Positions 21,866 through 33,505 are shown, numbered from the stretch's first letter. The stretch is 64,000 nt of DNA from Mermis nigrescens (GCA_036768485.1 JAVLUZ010000338.1:1-64000); one strand, 5' to 3'. Notes: generated by a model from the sequence alone, not told the origin. A program made the numbers and translations.

Positions 21866-22949
21866 GAAACCCTAGCTTGAGCGATTCGAATTTCAATTCA
21901 ATAGCTTTGCGGCGCAATAAGGCGTATAATAAAATAGATTCAAAAGTTGAACGCGCATTAACGTGCGACACGTCGCCCTTAAATATTAACAAAATGTCGC
22001 GTAAATTTTGCATAAATGCGAAATTCATTGCTGTGCCATTGACCCTTCCTAAAATCAGGTTGATGCCTGACATAAGAATCGGAGGTGTCACAACTCCGTC
22101 CGGAATGCTGTCAATGATCAAAATTTTATTCTTGCCGTTTCTGTTGCATTCGGCTAGGACTTTCATGTTAGATTCGTTAAACGCCCCTGAAAAAATACAA
22201 AAATGTTCTTTAATAGCTGTTTTGCATGCTTGTTCGCCATTTAAATAATCCTCAGTAAAAATAATGAAATCTAGTATTTTTGATTTCACGAATATCTGGT
22301 TTTAGAAGATGAAGAAATTACGTAGAAATTATTAATCATTTCTACACTTTTCAGCTGGATTTGAAATCCCCTCACCCTCCTTACATGCTGCACGATTCGA
22401 TAGTTATCTATTTAACATTTAAAATGGCATTTTATCGCTATCAATCTGTTATGATAATCTGATTAAGGTGCTTTCCGATAAGATCACTGAATTTTTACAA
22501 TAGGTAGGTAACTAAATTTCTTATTTGACGTTATTTTTTCACATTTTCGCGTTAGGTATACTAGTATTTATGATCCTTTTATACCTATATTAAGATTTTC
22601 ATGCAAATCTACTAAGCCCACCTGTTATTTTGATTATTCTGGGGTTGATTATAGCCAAAAAGTTCAATAACAATGGGATCTGGTTTATGCCCCACACAAT
22701 TTCCATCATATCGTCGGCGCTGATTCCTTTGATTTTTGGTAAAAATGCGCCATTGGATATAAGAAATTATTGGTGCAAGCGAATTAGGCAGCAAGTGATG
22801 ACCATGATTTTATTGGCAATAGAGAACGACCCGTCGTTTTTCGTAGAATAAAAATCATTACAGACTAATCTGTAGTTAAGTCTATCTTTTAAAGATAAAT
22901 TTCCAACGATTTTTGATTTTATTTCGCTTGGAAGGCGTAGAAAAGACAT
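21780..22949 (-). pseudogene. F-box protein 2
   Basis: ATG 22949 begins with a textbook F-box, LRLPSEIKSKIVGNLSLKDR then LVCNDFYSTK. The reading frame ends at ~22770 and the gene seems to resume at ~22300-21780 with a long C-terminal domain (SIPDGVVTPPIL, ESILLYALLRRKAIELKFES) like the substrate-binding tails of nematode and insect F-box proteins. The segment between (22300-22770) is probably intron or decayed. A palindrome (23078) and a variant (near 23020) lie upstream. Confidence 0.6.
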
Positions 22950-23077
22950 TTTTCGGATATTTCCGGTTAAAGCGACTCAGTTAACAAAAAAGACGTCAAA
23001 GACTGATTTAGCTTAGTTTCTCGGAAAACTTTTCCCTCCCCTGATATAAGCATTTATTGATATAAGGAGCCCCTGTC

Positions 23078-23089
23078 TTTCCCGGGAAA
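23078..23089. promoter_or_regulatory. Palindrome TTTCCCGGGAAA
   Basis: Perfect copy ~130 bp upstream of F-box gene 2 (minus strand) and 30 bp upstream of a plus-strand ORF at 23112-23390. That ORF is Lys/Phe-rich and unrecognised. Confidence 0.55.
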
Positions 23090-25167
23090 CTTCCGTACTC
23101 CTTTAACAACCTTGCTACCTATGCGCTATATGTGTTTTTCGATATTTTTTCATCATCTTTTACTTTTGCGAATTTACCTAGCATACAAAACCGGGCGCGA
23201 CAGCGCAAAAATAATTCTTTTCGAAGCAAAAATTATGAAAAAAATAGTTTATGAGCGAAAAATGCGGAAAAAATACAGTTTCAAGCAGCCAACAATTAAG
23301 GAGCATCTATCTTTTTCGCTCCTTTTTCTTTGTTTTTTACAATGCATTAAAAAACATTTCAAGCAAAAAATACATTTTTGCTACCTATAAGTCGTGCATA
23401 TAGCACAACTTTTACAAAGAAGAATAGAGTTTTAAGCAAAAAAAACATTTTTAGCCAAAAATATGAAAAAACAGTTTGAAGTCAGTTTTGAGCATAAAAA
23501 TTAAAAACCATAGGGCAATGTGTGAAAATACGATAATAAAGAGCGTTTATTATAGACAACGCGATAATCTTTTGTACAAATTTTCGTGATGACATTTCGT
23601 TTGCGATCGCGTAAAATGCGTGATTCGGTTATATTTTTAACAACTTCAATATCGTTTAGGCAAAATTCGAAGACCATGGATCGCAAAGAGTCAAAACAAA
23701 CGGTATTATTATTAGAAGAGTTTATGCGGATTCCTCGGACTTTAGTCGTTTTGTCTAAAAGCTTTCCTGATTTGTCGACAACGCGGTAGGCATAATTTTT
23801 GGGGCCTCCAGCGACGAATTTGGAGATGTATGCGTCGTCGCTGAATCCCCTAAACTCATTCGTCATTTTGCCCAGGTAACAACCAAGTCGGCACCTTGTA
23901 TTTGTCCTTTTTAGTGGTTAGGTAGATGATCAAGTCTGAAATGCGGTGAACACATATTAGATTATTTATTTATTATTTGAAAACATAATTGCATGGGCTG
24001 ACTTCCATCCCCCTGATGAACCTTTTTTATATGCATGTTCATAAGCTATGATTCTAACGTACCCCCTCTGAAATAAGCTAAATTTTAAAAACTAAATCTG
24101 ACCGGTGTCCATGTAGAGGACTCGTTCTTGGAGCTTTTTGAGGTAGGAATAGAGTTTGAGGCGGGCTTGGGCGGTGACAAAGCTGGCAATAATCGGGTTG
24201 GTATTTTTGAGGGGCTTGGCGCACTTGTCGGCGATCGTGTAGGTGACGCAGGCGAGAGATTCGCCAAAGAAAAGAATATTCGGAATTTCGATTTTGTTGT
24301 CAAAGACGATGTTGAAAAATTTTTCGGGATCGTCGAAGTATTCGGTTTGGGACAAGTTGTTGCGTTGTCCAAACTTAAAAAATTTAAAAATTAAATTTCA
24401 TGTTTCTTATTAAAAAACCTGAAAATGCTGAATGTTATTTAGCATATTCTAGAGTAACACATGTATACTGCATGCATTTAAACTTTGAATTTTCCCCACC
24501 TTGCCCCAAAACGAATTGAGCATAAGTTTGGACAAGGCGCGAAGCCCATGGTTTTTCTCAATTTTGGTGGGGTCGAGCTGGACGCCTTCAACATTTTCAT
24601 AATTTTCGACATATTTGGCTTTTTGGGCTTTGGTTTGGCAAGTCGATGGCCAACCATCGGCTTGTTGTTTCAGTTTGAGGAAAGTGTTTACGTAGGCAGT
24701 GAAAAGGCCTCCTTGTTTGGTAGTAGGGTCGTATTGTTCGGTGTTGGCATAATGCCAAACTTTGTAAATTTGGAGAATCTGACAAAAAATTCATGGTTAA
24801 TCTTTAAACTAAACAATAGCAGGCAGTGTATACCCCCTCCTCTCCTGACTTTATAGTACGCATATAAAAACATAATCTCTTATGCTTAACATTTATTTCG
24901 CTCACTTTATAATCCTTTTCAAGGGCCTTGTAGAGCTTGAGGCTGACCCACGCGCCTGTCATTGCTCGTTCATCATTAGTGTGATCGCACAAGTCGATTT
25001 GGTTGGTGGCGCAAGTTCGGCAGAGTGGGAAAAGAAGCTTGCCTTTGACTCGGTACGGTAGAACGGGGTGATAAAGGCCTCGTGGGGGTAAGACTTTGCA
25101 TTTGATGATTCCAGTGTAGGGTCGAGTGGCTAGGTCGGTGAACTTTTTGGTGATGATGAGAGGATGT

Positions 25168-25925
25168 CTGAAAAAAAAGAAAAAACATCAATTTTCGGCT
25201 CTGAAAAGGAACAAACCTGAAAACGCATGGCTATTTAGACAATTATAGGTTTTAAAAATACACATGCAGTATTTTAAAGATTTTTTTCTTACCCAATAGG
25301 GAAGAGACCCATCTTGCAGACCCATGGGTATAATGAACAAACGTCGACGTAATTGATCGTTTCCCCAGGGTTGCATTTGTGGTAGAGTTTGATTGCATTG
25401 GTTCGGCCACCATAGAAGGCGTCTCGGGGCCCTATGGGGTCGGTGATTTTGCATTTGTCAAAGTAGGTTTTCAGGGCCTTGTTTTGCTGAAAAAAAACGA
25501 AAAAAAATCAATTTTCGATAATGAAAAGGAACAAACCTGGAAACGCAAGGTTATTTAATGGTCATATACTAAAAATACGTTTTATGAAGAAAAAATTTAG
25601 ACTCACTTTTAATTCCTTGGCGAGGTCGCATTCCCATTTCTCTAGGACAGTGTAGCCTCGGGATTTTAGGTATGTCTTGTGCTCAATGGTGGCTTGGTAC
25701 GCCTCTTCGGCGGATCGGCGTTGATCCAAGGTGAGGACGTACCTTTTGGTCATACATTTGGGGCACCCATGCCACCTCGAAGAAAGAAAGCAAAAAAATC
25801 AATTTTCGGTAATGAAAAGGAACAAACCTGAAAATGCAAGGTTATTTAGACAGCAATATGCATAATTAGGGGTTTCGGCCATGCTCCTCTAGACAAAAAC
25901 GCTTTTAAAAAAGATTTTAACATAC
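25168..25925 (-). repeat. Three polB introns sharing near-identical sequence
   Basis: Introns 25168-25292, 25487-25606 and 25776-25925 each contain a block like ATCAATTTTCGGTAATGAAA then GGAACAAACCTG and GGTTATTTAG, in the same place near the acceptor. Intron 26328-26460 shares CCTCTAGAC-AAAACGC with the third. The exons between are unrelated, so these are copies of one intron. Confidence 0.75.
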
Positions 25926-26700
25926 CAGCATCCTTGAAACTCGTAAATAGTCCTTTTGTGCAACCCATCGACCTTGTATTTGCCTATTTTGATTTCGCCA
26001 CCATTGAGCTTATGTCGGATTGGGATGTTCTGGGTTTCAGAAACCCATTTCAACCACTTGAGGGCTTTAACAGACTGGTTTTTGCCAGATCTGTAGCCCC
26101 CAGTGGGAACAATCCCAATCGTGTTCTCCTTGAGGAAATTTTGTCGGAAGACACGGTTGCACGCAGAGGCTATTGTCAGGCTTGAGAGAAATGGGTCAAC
26201 ATTGAATTTGGAAATGAATAGGTCACGGAATTTGTGTGCACATTTGGTCAGAATGTGCACGTCGCTCTCGCAATATTCAATGAGCTCCTTTTTGAAATTG
26301 AAATGGGTCCCCTTTTCTTGTTCGTACCTGAAAAAATTTTAAAAAACGTAATTTTTCATAATAATAACGAGATATAAATTTGCATATATGCATACACGGT
26401 AAGGGTCGGCCCTTCCCCCTCTAGACTAAAACGCATCAAAAATTATCGATTTTTACTAACCATGTCTAAGAATTCTGCCCTAGCATTGTCTTTCATTGAA
26501 TCGGGAGCATAGAATCGCATGTCGGGCAGTGGGCCTTCGTAGGTCCAGTTGGCAACGGTATTGAACAAATGGGGAAAGAAGCCTTTTTTGAGTTCAGTTT
26601 CATTGAACGTTTTCGGGAAGGCGCGCAAGGGCATGGGTAGGAAACTAAGGGTGTCGATGACGCAGACGCCTCCAGCCTCCAACATCATTATTTCGAGCCC

Positions 26701-27430
26701 TGAGAAAATTATTATTCAATTAAATTGAATTTAAAATGGAGCATTTTACGTAATTATTAACCATTTATTTAATTATTTACAATTAATTTAAATAATTGCC
26801 ATTTATTTAATTTTTTATGTAATTATTTGCTATTTATTTGATTTTTTTAGTTATTTATTAGCCATTTGTTTAATTATTTGCGATTTATTTAATTTTTTAG
26901 TGATTTATTAGCCATTTATTTAATTATTTGCTATTTATTTAATTTTTAGTGATTTATTAGCCATTTATTTAATTATTTGCCATTTATTTAATTTTTTAGT
27001 GATTTATTAGCCATTCATTTAATTATTTAATTATTTCTATTTAATTATTTGCTATTTATTTGATTTTTAGTGATTCATTAGCTATTTTTTAATTTATTTA
27101 TGCAATTTTTTATTTAATTATTTGCTATTTATTTGATTTTTAGTGATTTATTAGCTATTTTTTAATTTATTTATGCAATTTTTTATTTAAATATTTGCAA
27201 TTTATTTAATTTTTATTTAATTTTTTATGTAATTATTTGCTATTTATTTGATTTTTTAGTGATTTTATTAACCATTTTTTAATTTATTATGTAATATTTA
27301 TTTATTTTATTTAATTTTATTTGCTATTTTTTCAAATATTTTACCATTTATGTAATTATTTGCTATTTATTTGATTTTTTTGTGATTAATTATTGTATGT
27401 ATCATTTATCTGCTTGTTTGTGGTATATTT
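26701..27430 (-). repeat. Large low-complexity polB intron (TTTATTTAATT-type)
   Basis: Diverged ~55-65 bp units of ATTTATTTAATTATTTGC / TTTTTAGTGATTTATTAGCC. It lies between the exon ending at 26701 and the exonuclease exon. The same position in the second Maverick holds a TTTA repeat (46985-47175). Confidence 0.7.
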
Positions 27431-29016
27431 TTAATGTTTATTTTCACCTTTTGTGATAATTTTAGGCTTGATCGTCTTTTGCTCATGGAGATATTTGAGC
27501 AAGAATTGGGAATCAAATCCTCGGGCGTTGTGCGCCAAAGCGGTGGCCCCTCGGTTTTGCTCGGAGAAGAGCCACTGGGAAAATTGGGTTTTGCATTGGT
27601 CGCCAGTGAAAACGTGGCGGTTCTCGCCACCACAGTTTCCACAGTAGCCCAGAGGATTGTTTTGGCATACGTCGCATACTCGGTACGCGATGCAGCAGTT
27701 GGGAATATGTTTTTTGTCCTGGCCTAGTTCCTCATCTTGACGGGTTTCAAAGTCGAAAAAGATGAACACGGCCTTTTTGTCTTTGTCGCATTTGATAGGC
27801 TAAAATTTATAGATTTTAGAGCAGAATGAATTTGAAAAATTGACTTGCTTTGTACTTAGAAGGATCGACCCCCCTCTAGATCCTTCCACTGTTGTATAGA
27901 TTAAATTATGCGTAATGATAGAGCTATGTTTTATATTTATAAATATTTCTCACGCTTATATAACATTGGTGATTGTCGCCTTTCAGTAACTTTTGCATCG
28001 CAAATTTGGCATTTGTACTGGAAGCAGAGCGTGCTTTCTTAGCATGAGAGGTCTTGAATCAGTTGATCGCAAGTGTTGTAACGCTTGACGCAAGCGCTAA
28101 ATGGGGCTAATTTTTTGTGCCTTGTTGTTTGTCGTCAAGGTTTGGCCCATAAGATGCTTTAAGAAGCAAGTTTGGCTCGGGAAAGTATCTGAAATTAATT
28201 GATAATCAGTTTTAGGATTGCTGCTATGACACTTTTAAAAATCAATTTTATAAATGGTGAAAACTTAAATTTATACCATATGTGAGTAGTTCACAGAATA
28301 ATTTTCATTTTGTTTGAAATTCTTAACTCTAGAGTGTAAGCCGAGGATTTTTCAATTTGATTAAAAATGAAATATCACATTTTTGTAAATTATAGGGGGA
28401 AATAACTGAAATCGATCAGATGATTTATGTGCTAGACTCCCCTCTCCACTTGCTCTTGATTTTTTCAAAAATACATACCTATTGCATGCGTTGCATTTTG
28501 TCCAACGCTCAAAGGCACAAGGATCGGGTCGGTTGCAGCCAGGGCACCCACCCATATTGCATTTATGTTCCTCGTGGTTGCTATATCCCCTATTGCATTT
28601 TTCGCAAAAGTAGCTTCGCCCCATGAACGTTGGCATTTTGGTTATGACGTCGTAGTGATCGTCATGCAAGTAGAGGTGGAGGATTTTGTCGCAATTGGTA
28701 GGGCCTTTGTAGATGAGGGCATTAAAATGGTCGCGCAAAAAGATTTTGATTTGGTAGGCGTCGCCTAAGTAGCTTTGAATCTCTTTGACCTCGTCGAGGC
28801 CACAGAGACCTTGGTGAGTTTTCTAAGCCTGCGATCGTGCATTAGTTGCGTAGCAAGTCGCTTTTGCACACTCAGTTTGGTCATCCTAGATCTCCCATTA
28901 ACGATCATTGATTGTAATTTAGGGTGATTGTCAATGCATGCTTTTGCAGTAACTACGGTGCGAGCAAAGCATAGATTATCGTCATTGTCAATCTTAAGAA
29001 ATATTTTTTTTCTCAA

Positions 29017-29999
29017 TTTTTTGCATCAAAAATAGATTTTTTACTAAAAATGGGGTGAGGGTTAAGCGGGTGCTGAAGAGTCCAAGTCATGCTACTGTCG
29101 AGGGATTTCAGCCACAAATGATGTATTTTCAAGCGATTTTGACGTAAAAATAGCCAAAAACTCAATTTACCACAGTGAAAATCCTCGATTAACCCCCAAA
29201 ATCACAATTTTACCCCTCCCTGATCTTGTGCATCTATGGGTTGAAGGTATGCATCGTTTTCGCATTTACTCATTCATCTTATTTAAAATGACAACGTGTA
29301 TGTGCATGTATCAATTATTAGGTTTTACTAGAATATTTTTCAAATGGGTTAACCCAATTGCATATACGTTTTTGTATTTGACTAATATCGTATTTATGAC
29401 TAACAGTTAATTTAAAATGCACAGGCTACAGATTATATTTGTCGTCAATACTCATATTCTTTTTTACATTGTGTTACCATATGCGCAATTATCGATTATA
29501 TAGTTTCCCGGGAAAAGCAGTTTCCCGGGAAAAGTAGTTTCCAGGGAAAATGAACATTGTGCTACTAATACGAATATAATTGCTGTCAAAGTTTTTAATA
29601 ATAACCAAGGATAAATTACGCTCATATTCTTTTTTATATAGTGTTTAATCATATAAAATATATGTGCATATCTAATTATTATTCCATTTTTGACTAATAA
29701 TGTACAATATATGCGTAATTATCGATTTTTAGTTTCCCGGAAACTATTTTTCCTTGAAGTGAACGCTGTGCTTAACGCATACTACGAATATTATTGCTGT
29801 CGAAGTTTTTAATAAGCTGAATATGCATCTAATTATTTATTTCTATTGCTACTCATATAAATTAAGTGCAGTCAGTATATGATTTAGTGCATTGTTATCG
29901 ATTACTTAGTTTCTTGGGTGCAAGCGCGATTCATAGATGCTTTAGAAAAATAATGTTTTGATAAATTTTTTAGTCTACAATAAATTTGCTATACTCATA
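29017..29999 (-). other. polB intron or spacer with four palindromes
   Basis: Non-coding stretch between two polB coding blocks. It holds TTTCCCGGGAAA at 29504 and 29521, TTTCCAGGGAAA at 29538 and TTTCCCGGAAA at 29733, the densest cluster in the element. Confidence 0.6.
29504..29549. promoter_or_regulatory. Three clustered palindromes
   Basis: TTTCCCGGGAAA twice, 17 bp apart, then TTTCCAGGGAAA 17 bp later. The regular 17-bp spacing points to a protein-binding array. Confidence 0.55.
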
Positions 30000-30293
30000 T
30001 CAGATTTGCTTAAAAACGACGAATTTTGCTATTTTTCGACTATTTTTGAAGAAAAAAAGTATTATTTTTCTGACCTTTAAAAAGCATCCTCCATGGCCAC
30101 TATGCTTGGCGAACCACTCCTTCCAGTTGACCAGTTTGGAGGTGGTCGCCTCATGTTGACCCCTGCCTCCTTTAGGTGAGTCGACAATGACGACTTTTAG
30201 GGTCATTTGTTGGTCGAGTGCGAATTCGGTTTTTGATTGTTGTATTTGCTCAATCACGCTCATGACGCGGATCGGCATTTAAGGCCTTGGCGG

Positions 30294-30562
30294 CACACCT
30301 GGGCGTGGGGGTTCAGGGGAGGGAATATGCACCCCCAGAAACCAAAATACCTTCCCCCCAGAAATCAAAATACCCCCTCCCAGAATTCAATTTTTGAAAT
30401 TTTTTGGTTTTTTTTCGCAATTTTTTGATGCCAATGGATAGTGCTTGATGAGAAACGTCAAAAATGGTGTTTTTATCGCCATACCACCATTTTTAAGGCC
30501 ATTTTTTGACCTTCAAAAAAATCTTGCAACCCCCCCCAGAATTTTCTTGCTGCCCACATATG
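30294..30562 (-). mobile_element. MITE copy B, inserted in polB coding sequence
   Basis: Reverse-oriented copy of the ~270-bp repeat, from CACACCTGGGCG to CCCACATATG, flanked by CTTGGCGG / CTCGGCGG (7 of 8). The polB sequence on the two sides is contiguous in the second Maverick (50561-50899). Confidence 0.85.
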
Positions 30563-31241
30563 CTCGGCGGTTGTGAACGGAACGAGAATTCTTGAGTCAA
30601 GGCTAGGGTGTTAAATTTCTACTCCAACGCGAGCAGAAGGGTCGCGGGGGAGAACATTTTGCAAAATATTGTTCAAAATTGGAGGAAACAAAATAGGCGT
30701 AATTTCATCAATTTTTTGGAATCGGACATTAAAACTAGTAGCCTCGGCATTAAAACGTTTAATGCGAAGCCTGGAATTTTCGCCTATTTCGTAATAGTCA
30801 CCCAAGCCTTGACCAAGTTGGTCGTAATTTTGGTGTTGTAGTAGCAGCGCTTCCCAAAATTCACGGTACGCAAAATTTTTGCGTTGCTCGGAAGTTATTT
30901 TTAGTTGAGAAACGTTCAGAAATATGAAAAGCAGAATTTCATAGTCGGTCTTCCAAAATTTGCTTTTGACCAGCAATTTTAAATTTTCGTAATTTATTTT
31001 TGGTTCGGCTAAATTTTGAGACGATTCATTGTCGATCGAAGTCGCCCAAAATTTGGTGGTTATTAATGTGGCCCATTTTCTTTCAGTGATTATTTTCCAG
31101 AGTATTCCTATTAGGCGCTCGTTGGCAACCCATATTTGCGAATTAATTATTTTTTCGATCAAAGCTCGGTTAATTGGCTATTCGAAGTGCGGCGGCATTT
31201 TGATAAAAATGCTGGAATGATGAAAATGCTTGTGCTCCTCC

Positions 31242-31269
31242 CTATTTATACTTTACTTTTCCCGGGAAA
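31242..31269 (-). promoter_or_regulatory. polB promoter: palindrome plus TATA box
   Basis: On the minus strand TTTCCCGGGAAA (31269-31258) is followed 7 bp later by TATAAATAG (31250-31242), ~45 bp before ATG 31198. Two more palindromes lie at 31348 and 31365. Confidence 0.65.
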
Positions 31270-31347
31270 CTAATTAACCAATCAGAGAGCATGCTGGAAG
31301 GGTGCCAACCAATTGGAGAGCTATTTAACATATTGATATAAGCATTC

Positions 31348-31376
31348 TTTCCCAGGAAACTCCTTTTCCCGGGAAA
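31348..31376. promoter_or_regulatory. Two palindromes upstream of polB
   Basis: TTTCCCAGGAAA (31348) and TTTCCCGGGAAA (31365), again 17 bp apart, between the polB promoter and the AT-hook gene end. Confidence 0.55.
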
Positions 31377-31469
31377 CATGTCTGAACACATTTAGACATA
31401 CCTGCTATTGCGGATTTGGCTAATTAATTTTGCTTTTGGTACGCCTTTAGGCTCATACTGATAAAATAC

Positions 31470-31810
31470 TTAATCATTTAATAATCCCCCGCCTTGCATA
31501 TCAAACTCGAAATATTTTGTTTTTGGCGGTCTGCCACGTTTTTTAACTTCGCCGTTGACAACTAATTTTACAGGAACTGGTGTCTGCTGCTGTTTTTTCT
31601 TTGCTCCTCAAGTACGTATTGCTTGCGTCCAATATCAGCTAATGCTCTTAGCTTTTTGTCGGGGTTGCCTTTCCTAGAACGCAAAACTTTACTCTTTTCT
31701 TTTTTGGTTTTTACTTGCACTGCAAAAATAGGATCTTCCGTAATTTTAGGCCTTTTTATCAACGAATTATATAATTCTTTGGGGACTACATACATCTTGC
31801 GTACGTTCAT
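31470..31810 (-). pseudogene. AT-hook protein, probably DNA-core/structural
   Basis: ATG 31810; N-terminus MNVRKMYVVPKELYNSLIKR, then a Lys/Arg-rich middle. After a one-base change in an A-run near 31590 the frame continues to a C-terminal AT-hook KKRGRPPKTKYFEF (~31500) and TAA at 31470. About 113 residues. The KMYVVP start and basic body are typical of small Maverick/adintovirus virion proteins (family impression, no name assigned). The start codon overlaps the end of the upstream gene by 4 bp. Homologue at 53330-53690. Confidence 0.65.
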
Positions 31811-32142
31811 TTTGAAATGGCTTTTCTCAGTGCTCCAAAAAGTTCAGCTATGAATTCAGACGATTTGCTTTCTAAAACCTTTTGTTTATCTTTTAGACTC
31901 GTGCTAGGTAGTGCGAGTAAATATAAGCTATTCTCAAATCGTTTACAAAAGTCTGGATTCTCGGCACAGAAGCTGCCGTTTAATAAGTGGCGCATAGTCT
32001 GAGTGAGGACTGAATAAAATTCCGGCAGTGCCTGCTGAATTAACAAATTTTTCAGGTTCTTTTTTGAACTCTTCTCACTAAGTAGTTTGAAATACGGCTC
32101 GCTTATTTCAATTTCTTGCTTTGCTTTCATGTTTTTTTTCAT
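31807..32142 (-). CDS. Conserved Maverick protein, 111 aa
   Basis: ATG 32142, intact. Basic N-terminus, then EISEPYFKLLSEKSSKK and TQTMRHLLNGSFCAENPDFC, ending in a helical Leu-rich tail. The homologue at 53700-53999 keeps VSEPYF and TQAARHPLNG, so it is a real element gene. It lies between the ATPase and the AT-hook gene in both Mavericks. Function unknown; its position among virion genes suggests a structural or packaging role. TATAAATAG lies at 32164-32172, ~25 bp upstream of the ATG. Confidence 0.75.
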   Translation of the reverse strand: MKKNMKAKQEIEISEPYFKLLSEKSSKKNLKNLLIQQALPEFYSVLTQTMRHLLNGSFCAENPDFCKRFENSLYLLALPSTSLKDKQKVLESKSSEFIAELFGALRKAISK

Positions 32143-32163
32143 TTTTTTGTTCTATAAAATAAC

Positions 32164-32172
32164 TATTTATAT
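32164..32172 (-). promoter_or_regulatory. TATA box without palindrome
   Basis: TATAAATAG on the minus strand, ~25 bp before ATG 32142; no TTTCCCGGGAAA nearby. Confidence 0.5.
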
Positions 32173-32179
32173 ATTTTCT

Positions 32180-32836
32180 CTAGACCGGTCTCCATATTAT
32201 CATTGGACGCTTGTTGCTGGAGATATTTGAACGCAGCCTGTTCTGGATATGATCGGTATAAACATCAATCAAAATGTAATTATACAGCTTTTCGCGCATC
32301 AATTTCAAATACGCCTGTTTCAATGGCACTCCGTTGCCGTACAGCTGGTTGTTGAGCGTATCCAAGACATTTAGGTGAGGCATTTTTGTTAAAATAAAGT
32401 AGTGCATGTTGCGGTTTATAGTCGTGGAAAGGGGCCCTTGGAAAAAGGGATTTTGGCTTAAAAAGAAATTTAGCATATTTTTGTGATGGCCGTATATGGT
32501 GAAAAGTCTTCCAAAAATATTGCTTTTTACGGCAACGTCCGCTAAATCATTGCAGATGCAGACGTTGACCATGTTTGGCTCTGATGACCACTTGTTTTTG
32601 ATCTTGTCCAAAGATAAGCCTTGCACAAATTTCATTTGGGGAAATTTTTCTAGAAATTGTTCAAAAAGCGGTTGCCATACATTGTAAAAATAGATCATTC
32701 TACCCTTTTCTGCTTTAAAAGGCCATTCTGCCAATAGTTTTAGGAGCCAAACGGTCTTCCCACTCCCCGTTGCCCCCGAAATTATAAAATTTGCTGGACT
32801 ACGTAGATAATTGATGTTTTTGTTTATTTCTTCCAT
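32180..32836 (-). CDS. Genome-packaging ATPase (A32/FtsK-HerA type)
   Basis: ATG 32836, ~218 residues, intact. Walker A is ISGATGSGKTVWLLKLL (~32770). Walker B-like MVNVCICNDLADVA lies at ~32560, and a sensor-like HHKNMLNFFLSQNPFFQG at ~32480. Drives DNA into the capsid in Polintons, adintoviruses and many dsDNA viruses. The start overlaps the end of the protease gene. The second Maverick's copy has a ruined Walker A. Confidence 0.92.
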   Translation of the reverse strand: MEEINKNINYLRSPANFIISGATGSGKTVWLLKLLAEWPFKAEKGRMIYFYNVWQPLFEQFLEKFPQMKFVQGLSLDKIKNKWSSEPNMVNVCICNDLADVAVKSNIFGRLFTIYGHHKNMLNFFLSQNPFFQGPLSTTINRNMHYFILTKMPHLNVLDTLNNQLYGNGVPLKQAYLKLMREKLYNYILIDVYTDHIQNRLRSNISSNKRPMIIWRPV

Positions 32837-33375
32837 TCTTCTGCACACAAACACGATTGATCTTTAGATAATCTAACACAAATCGGAATTTTTTGATGAA
32901 AAAATCTTTTAAACCACTTACTGATTTTTCTATCATTTTCTACTTTGTTTGCTGAAAATTTGTTTTCTATCGTATTTATAGATTTCCCTCTGCATAGCTT
33001 GTGTGCAAAATAGATACAGTACTTACCGCATGTGTTGCTCTTGTTAGACTGCAATGCGTGTTTTAATGCAACGCATTGCTGTGGTTAAGAGGAGAATTTC
33101 AAAAAATGTGATACCGCTTTTTGAAAATTTTTGCCGTAAATGGATGGACTTTGCGCTAAACTATCTAAAAATATTATTTTTTCGCCCTTTTTGAGGAACA
33201 GCAATATCCAATGTAAACCCGTATGAGCTGTTGGCGCAATATTTACGATAACAAAAATTTGCTGCTTTATTTGAAAATTTTGCTTCAGAATTTTGTTGTA
33301 AGCAAACACACCTTCGAAGTAGCGTGAAGCAATTCGATCAAGAGCAATGATGGTCTTTATTTGACTGGCGTACAT
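32824..33375 (-). pseudogene. Adenain-like cysteine protease
   Basis: ATG 33375, ~180 residues. The catalytic His lies in APTAHTGLHWILLF (~33215), with IIFLDSL (Asp) after it and the Q-x-N..C segment LQSNKSNTCGKYCIYFAH (~33050) giving Gln and Cys. A single in-frame TAA at ~33083 splits it; the frame is otherwise continuous, so it is one nonsense change from intact. Cleaves capsid precursors in Polintons and adenoviruses. Confidence 0.88.
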
Positions 33376-33505
33376 TCTTACGGAATAAAATCTAGTAAGA
33401 TATTTTTGCGTTTGTCGATACTTATAGTGTTATCCCATAAAATATAAAAAAGAGCTGTTTGATTATCGGCGAAAGCATTAGGCTCAAAATGCGCATTAAA
33501 TGTCA

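Larger units (their letters stand above)
23501..31198 (-). pseudogene. polB: Protein-primed DNA polymerase B of the Maverick
   Basis: Replicates the element from protein-primed ends. ATG 31198 (MPPHFE, then TAG). Order on the minus strand: N-terminal region 31198-30600; EFALDQQM and HGGCFLK block at 30278-30080; the NDDNLCFARTVV block at ~28990; a Cys/His zinc region (FCEKCNRGY.., 28640-28480); the exonuclease motif FFDFET (~27760) and AHNARGFDSQFLL (~27530). Further on are PDSMK..KGFFPHLFN (26690-26470), TIASACNRVFR (~26170), VDGLHK..YEFQGCW (~25950), palm motif A VDVCSLYP (~25345), motif B LSKLMLNSFWGK (~24510), FGQRNNLSQTEYF (~24350), YMDT(D) (~24105) and FVAGGPKNYAYRV (~23815). Introns of 120-168 nt: 23935-24102 (splitting the second Asp codon of the DTD site), 24374-24499, 24779-24905, 25168-25292, 25487-25606, 25776-25925 and 26328-26460, plus longer ones. 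A MITE sits in the coding sequence at 30294. With that, the early stop and frameshifts (near 28790 and 23905) the gene is dead. Confidence 0.95.

Noticed and set aside
24085..24856. Several plus- and minus-strand ORFs opposite polB
   Set aside because: They are other-frame readings of polB exons; only the frame with DVCSLYP, NSFWGK and YMDT carries family motifs.
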